Positions 6,311 to 8,376 of a stretch of 8,376 nucleotides of DNA are shown in pieces. Numbering within the stretch: position 1 is the first letter of the stretch; each line of letters begins with the position of its first letter. A model generated the notes under the pieces. The model made no database searches. It saw only the letters and a program-made list of their open reading frames with translations, and had not been told where the DNA came from. Origin of the DNA: Methanomicrobiales archaeon (lineage in GTDB: Archaea; Halobacteriota; Methanomicrobia; Methanomicrobiales; Methanoculleaceae); the NCBI GenBank assembly GCA_012510295.1, contig JAAZID010000236.1:1-8376 (forward strand). Reading direction: 5' to 3'. The position numbers were made by a program, and so were the translations under genes.

Positions 6311-7437
6311 ATGATTAGTTCCTCTTCGTATTGGGTGAACCGGTCAAATCCGGTCTCTGTCACTGCGCCCATATCCTCGAGGCGGACGCCGCCGGTACCG
6401 GGGTAGTAGAGTCCGGGCTCGATTGTGATGACGTTCCCGGCGACGAGCGCGCCTCCCCTGGGGCCGAGTGAAGGCTCTTCATGCACCTCGAGGCCGACGC
6501 CGTGGCCGAGGCTGTGGACGAACCCCTGCGTGCCGCTCTCGTAGCCGTGATCGTGGAAGAAGTCTACCACGGCGGTGTAGAGGTCAGACCCGAGGGCTCC
6601 GGCGCGGACACTTGATGCGCTGAGGGCCTTTGCCTCCCGGACAGCTTCGTACATCTCCTGGATCGCGGGGGTGGGTTCGCCCTTCACCACCGTTCTGGTC
6701 ATGTCGGCGTAGTAGCCGGAGAGTTCGTGTTGCGGGAAGATGTCGATGACGATCGGTTCGTTCTCCAGGAGCGGCCCGCTACCCTGGTTGTGCGGGAGGG
6801 CGGTGTCGGGGCCGCATGAGACGATGGTATCGGCTCCGCGGCAACCGTTCGTGAGGAGGTGGATATGCATCTCCGCCCGGACGGTCTCGGCGGTGAGGGG
6901 CCGGCCGTCCCGGTGGAGGATGCCGGCCTTTGGGGTGGAGCCGCGGATGAGTGCGATCCCCCGGTCCATCGCCGCCTCGGTGGCGCGCTGCACCGCGCGT
7001 ATCTGTTCAAGTTCATCCGGTGTCTTGACCGCCCGCATCCTCCCGACTGTTCCTGCGGTATCGAGGATGACCGGATGGAACGACTCGAGTTCCCGGGCGA
7101 GGGCGAGCGGGAAGGTCGCAGGAACGAGGACGGGGCCGCCGGCGAGGTCTGCGATCATGTGGGCGGTTGCGCGCCAGGGTGGCTCCCCGGCCTTGAGGTA
7201 CTCGAGGTAGCCGGCATCGGCGCGGGTGATGACCGCGGCGGATGATTCACGGACCGCCCGTTCGTGTTCCATCTGCGGGATGACGAGTATTCCGCGCTCG
7301 CCTGGTCGTTTTGCGTAGACCACGGGATCGGTGGTGCGGAACCGGGTCAGGTAGCGCATATCGGCATCCGCAGATGAGCCGTAGATTACGTATGCTGCTG
7401 CGCCGGCATCCCGGATGGCAGAATCCAGTATATCCAT
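6307..7437 (-). CDS. M24B metallopeptidase, Xaa-Pro dipeptidase/aminopeptidase-like
   Basis: A 376-residue cytoplasmic metallopeptidase, predicted to cleave the bond before proline in dipeptides or peptide N-termini. A creatinase/prolidase-like N-terminal domain (about 1-135) precedes the M24 catalytic domain (about 138-370). The five dimetal ligands are present: Asp232 (IDIFP), Asp245 (YADMTRT), His312 (SLGHGVG), Glu340 (TIEPGLY) and Glu354 (VRLEDMG). His216 (LPHNQGS) and His319 (EVHEEP) fit the conserved accessory histidines. The length suits PepQ-type enzymes, but dipeptidase and aminopeptidase activity cannot be told apart from sequence here. The ATG at 7437 is preceded by the best Shine-Dalgarno sequence in the window. 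It is the first gene of the minus-strand series and overlaps the methionine aminopeptidase gene by 4 nt, pairing two M24 paralogues that act on peptide N-termini. Confidence 0.93.
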   Translation of the reverse strand: MDILDSAIRDAGAAAYVIYGSSADADMRYLTRFRTTDPVVYAKRPGERGILVIPQMEHERAVRESSAAVITRADAGYLEYLKAGEPPWRATAHMIADLAGGPVLVPATFPLALARELESFHPVILDTAGTVGRMRAVKTPDELEQIRAVQRATEAAMDRGIALIRGSTPKAGILHRDGRPLTAETVRAEMHIHLLTNGCRGADTIVSCGPDTALPHNQGSGPLLENEPIVIDIFPQHELSGYYADMTRTVVKGEPTPAIQEMYEAVREAKALSASSVRAGALGSDLYTAVVDFFHDHGYESGTQGFVHSLGHGVGLEVHEEPSLGPRGGALVAGNVITIEPGLYYPGTGGVRLEDMGAVTETGFDRFTQYEEELII

Positions 7438-7440
7438 TGT

Positions 7441-7451
7441 ATCACCTCTCC
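7441..7451 (-). promoter_or_regulatory. Strong ribosome binding site of the M24B peptidase gene
   Basis: On the minus strand the sequence is GGAGAGGTGAT, three bases before the ATG at 7437. GAGGTGAT is fully complementary to the conserved archaeal 16S rRNA 3' end (ATCACCTCC). It fixes the start codon, and it stands out because most genes here lack such a site. Confidence 0.75.
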
Positions 7452-7466
7452 TGTTAGAACCACAAG

Positions 7467-7476
7467 TACTTTTACC
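7467..7476. promoter_or_regulatory. Possible shared TATA region of a divergent promoter
   Basis: The only AT-rich element in the 59-nt gap between the divergent M24B peptidase and small membrane protein genes is AAGTACTTTTAC. On the plus strand CTTTTA is centred about 25 nt before the membrane-protein ATG, fitting a leaderless mRNA. On the minus strand TAAAAGTA is centred about 34 nt before the peptidase ATG, leaving just room for its ribosome binding site. AAGTACTT is itself palindromic. The consensus match is moderate. Confidence 0.4.
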
Positions 7477-7496
7477 ACCACGTTCAAGTATGAATA

Positions 7497-7730
7497 ATGG
7501 ATGAGGCAGCCAGGGAATCTTTCAAGGGCAAGTTTATCGTTCTGACGGTTATGCTAAACGTTATAATCCTCTGTTTCGCTATGGGTGTCTTCATCCTCTT
7601 CCGGTTTGCACCCACGAGTTCCTTCGGGCTCTGGATCGGTGTCATCCTCCTCGCTGCAGGGGCGATATCCTCATTCGCGTTCCGGAAGATGTATCGCCGG
7701 ACAAAGGTCTGGCTGAATGAGCAACCCTAG
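7497..7730 (+). CDS. Small two-helix membrane protein, function unknown
   Basis: A 77-residue hypothetical protein. A short acidic-to-basic N-terminus (MDEAARESFKGK) is followed by two hydrophobic segments, about 13-36 and 43-62, joined by the short loop FAPTSSF. A basic C-terminal tail (FRKMYRRTK, 62-70) follows. By the positive-inside rule both ends should face the cytoplasm. No metal-binding or catalytic motif is seen, and I do not recognise the family. The ATG at 7497 is the only start that includes the charged N-terminus; no Shine-Dalgarno sequence is present, and the TATA-like element about 25 nt upstream suggests a leaderless mRNA. The next gene, a winged-helix regulator, begins 3-12 nt after its stop codon, so the two are almost surely co-transcribed. 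The codons look like those of its neighbours, supporting a real gene. Confidence 0.75.
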   Translation: MDEAARESFKGKFIVLTVMLNVIILCFAMGVFILFRFAPTSSFGLWIGVILLAAGAISSFAFRKMYRRTKVWLNEQP

Positions 7731-7742
7731 CGCGTGTGCTTT

Positions 7743-8042
7743 ATGCTTGCGAAGTTGAGGTCTGAGATTGAACTTGCGTCACGGCATCTCGAGGTGATCC
7801 GGGCGGTCGTGAAGTATCAGCCTATCGGTATTATGAAGCTCTCCGAGATCCTGGATCTCCCCTACCACCGGGTCCGCTACTCGCTCCGGATCCTTGAGCA
7901 GGAGGGCTACATCCGTGCATCGCCGGCCGGCGCGGTGGCTACGGAGCCGGCGGCCGATCTCCTCGGCGGGCTTGAGGCGCGGGTCGATGAGTTGATCGCA
8001 CTCCTTGAAGCCATCAAGGAGGAGAATTCCCGCAATATTTAA
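7743..8042 (+). CDS. Winged helix-turn-helix transcriptional regulator
   Basis: A 99-residue DNA-binding protein, if started at the ATG at 7743; a GTG at 7734, 3 nt after the preceding stop, would add three residues (initiator Met, Cys, Phe). Neither start has a clear Shine-Dalgarno site. Residues about 12-60 form the winged-helix core: helix 1 (RHLEVIRAVVKYQ), helix 2 (IMKLSEILD) and recognition helix 3 (PYHRVRYSLRILEQEG), followed by a short wing (YIRASPAGAVATEP). A C-terminal helix at about 72-95 has leucines spaced as for a coiled coil and may mediate dimerisation. No ligand-binding domain or metal site is visible. It is the second gene of a probable two-gene operon with the small membrane protein; such a pair could be a self-regulating unit, but target genes cannot be told. 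The fold assignment is good; the role is unknown. Confidence 0.82.
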   Translation: MLAKLRSEIELASRHLEVIRAVVKYQPIGIMKLSEILDLPYHRVRYSLRILEQEGYIRASPAGAVATEPAADLLGGLEARVDELIALLEAIKEENSRNI

Positions 8043-8045
8043 TAC
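8038..8045 (+). promoter_or_regulatory. Candidate TATA box for tRNA-Asn
   Basis: TTTAATAC overlaps the stop codon of the winged-helix gene and closely matches the archaeal TATA consensus. Transcription would start near 8065-8068, giving a pre-tRNA leader of about 15 nt. A second AT-rich element, ATTATAGA at 8060-8067, is too close to the tRNA 5' end to serve with normal spacing. Confidence 0.45.
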
Positions 8046-8081
8046 GATTCAGGGAAGACATTATAGAGCACTTATCCTTGT

Positions 8082-8154
8082 GCCGCCATAACTCAGTTGG
8101 TAGAGTGGCTGGCTGTTAACCAGCATGTCACAGGTTCGAGTCCTGTTGGCGGCG
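8082..8154 (+). tRNA. tRNA-Asn (GTT)
   Basis: A complete 73-nt cloverleaf. The acceptor stem is seven pairs, GCCGCCA (8082-8088) with TGGCGGC (8147-8153), and the discriminator is G8154. The D arm contains AGTTGGTAGAGT. The anticodon stem GCTGG/CCAGC (8108-8112, 8120-8124) encloses the loop CTGTTAA with anticodon GTT at 8115-8117, which reads Asn codons AAC and AAT. The T arm is ACAGG-TTCGAGT-CCTGT. There is no intron, and the 3' CCA is not encoded (TCT follows), so CCA must be added after transcription. Confidence 0.97.
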
Positions 8155-8173
8155 TCTCTGTTATTGGTGGTAT

Positions 8174-8201
8174 AGCCCCAATTTGGGCCTGAGTTTTTTT
8201 T
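8174..8201 (+). terminator. Terminator downstream of tRNA-Asn
   Basis: A short hairpin within GCCCCAATTTGGGC is followed after a few bases by eight T residues (8194-8201). It lies about 20-45 nt past the tRNA 3' end. Oligo-T tracts are the standard archaeal termination signal, so this is the end of the tRNA transcript. Confidence 0.7.
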
Positions 8202-8204
8202 CCC

Positions 8205-8219
8205 GCTCTTCTTAAGAGC
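8205..8219. repeat. Short perfect inverted repeat
   Basis: GCTCTT and AAGAGC, separated by CTT, form a six-pair hairpin immediately after the terminator T-run and 41 nt before the methyltransferase start codon. It could be a second terminator element, or an operator for the downstream gene. Confidence 0.35.
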
Positions 8220-8249
8220 CACTCGATGAATTTAGAGGCACACTGCATC

Positions 8250-8255
8250 AGGTGA
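8250..8255 (+). promoter_or_regulatory. Ribosome binding site of the right-edge methyltransferase gene
   Basis: AGGTGA lies four bases before the ATG at 8260 and is complementary to the 16S rRNA 3' end. It sets the start codon. An AT-rich AATTTAGAG at 8229-8237 may be the TATA box, about 27 nt before the ATG. Confidence 0.55.
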
Positions 8256-8259
8256 GAGA

Positions 8260-8376
8260 ATGGATTACAAAGACATGTACCTGAACGGCGAATATTTTCG
8301 GAAGAACCCCACATGGGGCGTTGAGGATTCGCCCTGGAAAGCCGAACAAATTCTGAGAATGCTTCAGGAGCATAAC
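8260..8376 (+). CDS. Probable SAM-dependent methyltransferase, N-terminal part only
   Basis: Only the first 39 residues are in the window and the frame is open at the right edge. The stretch MYLNGEYFRKNPTWGVEDSP followed by WKAEQILRML resembles the N-terminal leader of class I SAM-dependent methyltransferases in which a glycine-rich SAM-binding motif (E/DxGxGxG) follows shortly afterwards; that motif would lie beyond the window, so the call rests on recognition of the leader alone. The start is supported by the ribosome binding site AGGTGA. By my count the segment has 55 G+C of 117 bases (47%), lower than most of the window, but it is too short to prove foreign origin. It begins 105 nt after the tRNA gene and behind its terminator, so it is a separate transcription unit. 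Confidence 0.6.
   Translation, partial: MDYKDMYLNGEYFRKNPTWGVEDSPWKAEQILRMLQEHN

Noticed and set aside
8093..8314. A minus-strand open frame across the tRNA and the methyltransferase start
   Set aside because: It is antisense to the tRNA gene. Translated tRNA regions commonly give spurious database-like peptides, and no start signal supports it.
1..8376. CRISPR array, insertion sequence, toxin-antitoxin or defence genes
   Set aside because: No regularly spaced repeats, no transposase-like protein, and no terminal inverted repeats with target duplications were seen; the genes present are mostly housekeeping.

Overview
The window looks like core chromosome of a fairly GC-rich methanogenic euryarchaeon, most likely Methanomicrobiales (Methanoculleus-like). 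The domain assignment is secure: it carries archaeal-only or archaeal-type information-processing genes (aIF2 beta with a C-terminal TRAM domain, RNA polymerase subunit L), a type II methionine aminopeptidase, TATA-like boxes about 25-35 nt before start codons, mostly absent Shine-Dalgarno sites and a tRNA with no encoded CCA. The order-level placement is inference from protein style.

Layout. Bases 1-1949 (minus) hold the first 649 codons of purL; its 3' end is outside the window. A 96-nt divergent promoter region separates it from the aIF2 beta gene (2046-2663, plus). Next is a convergent gap of 372 nt with no gene I can recognise. From there to 7437 everything is on the minus strand, transcribed right to left: an Xaa-Pro dipeptidase-like M24 peptidase (7437-6307), methionine aminopeptidase (6310-5429, overlapping it by 4 nt), an AAA ATPase with an uncharacterised N-terminal region (5386-4097), a PhnP-like metallo-beta-lactamase-fold hydrolase (4095-3370, 1 nt after the ATPase) and rpoL (3314-3036, apparently with its own TATA box). 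A short divergent region then leads to plus-strand genes: a 77-aa two-helix membrane protein (7497-7730), a winged-helix regulator (7743-8042), tRNA-Asn(GTT) (8082-8154) with a clear oligo-T terminator, and the first 39 codons of a probable SAM-dependent methyltransferase running off the right edge.

How the genes relate. The two M24 enzymes act on protein and peptide N-termini and are translationally coupled, so they plausibly form a processing and peptide-turnover unit. The AAA ATPase and the hydrolase are the least explained pair; their tight coupling suggests a joint function, unknown. The other genes are housekeeping: purine synthesis, translation initiation, transcription and tRNA.

No CRISPR array, insertion sequence, toxin-antitoxin pair or defence system was seen. 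The best leads for something undescribed are the ATPase/hydrolase pair, the unexplained 372-nt gap, and the membrane-protein/regulator pair beside the tRNA gene.
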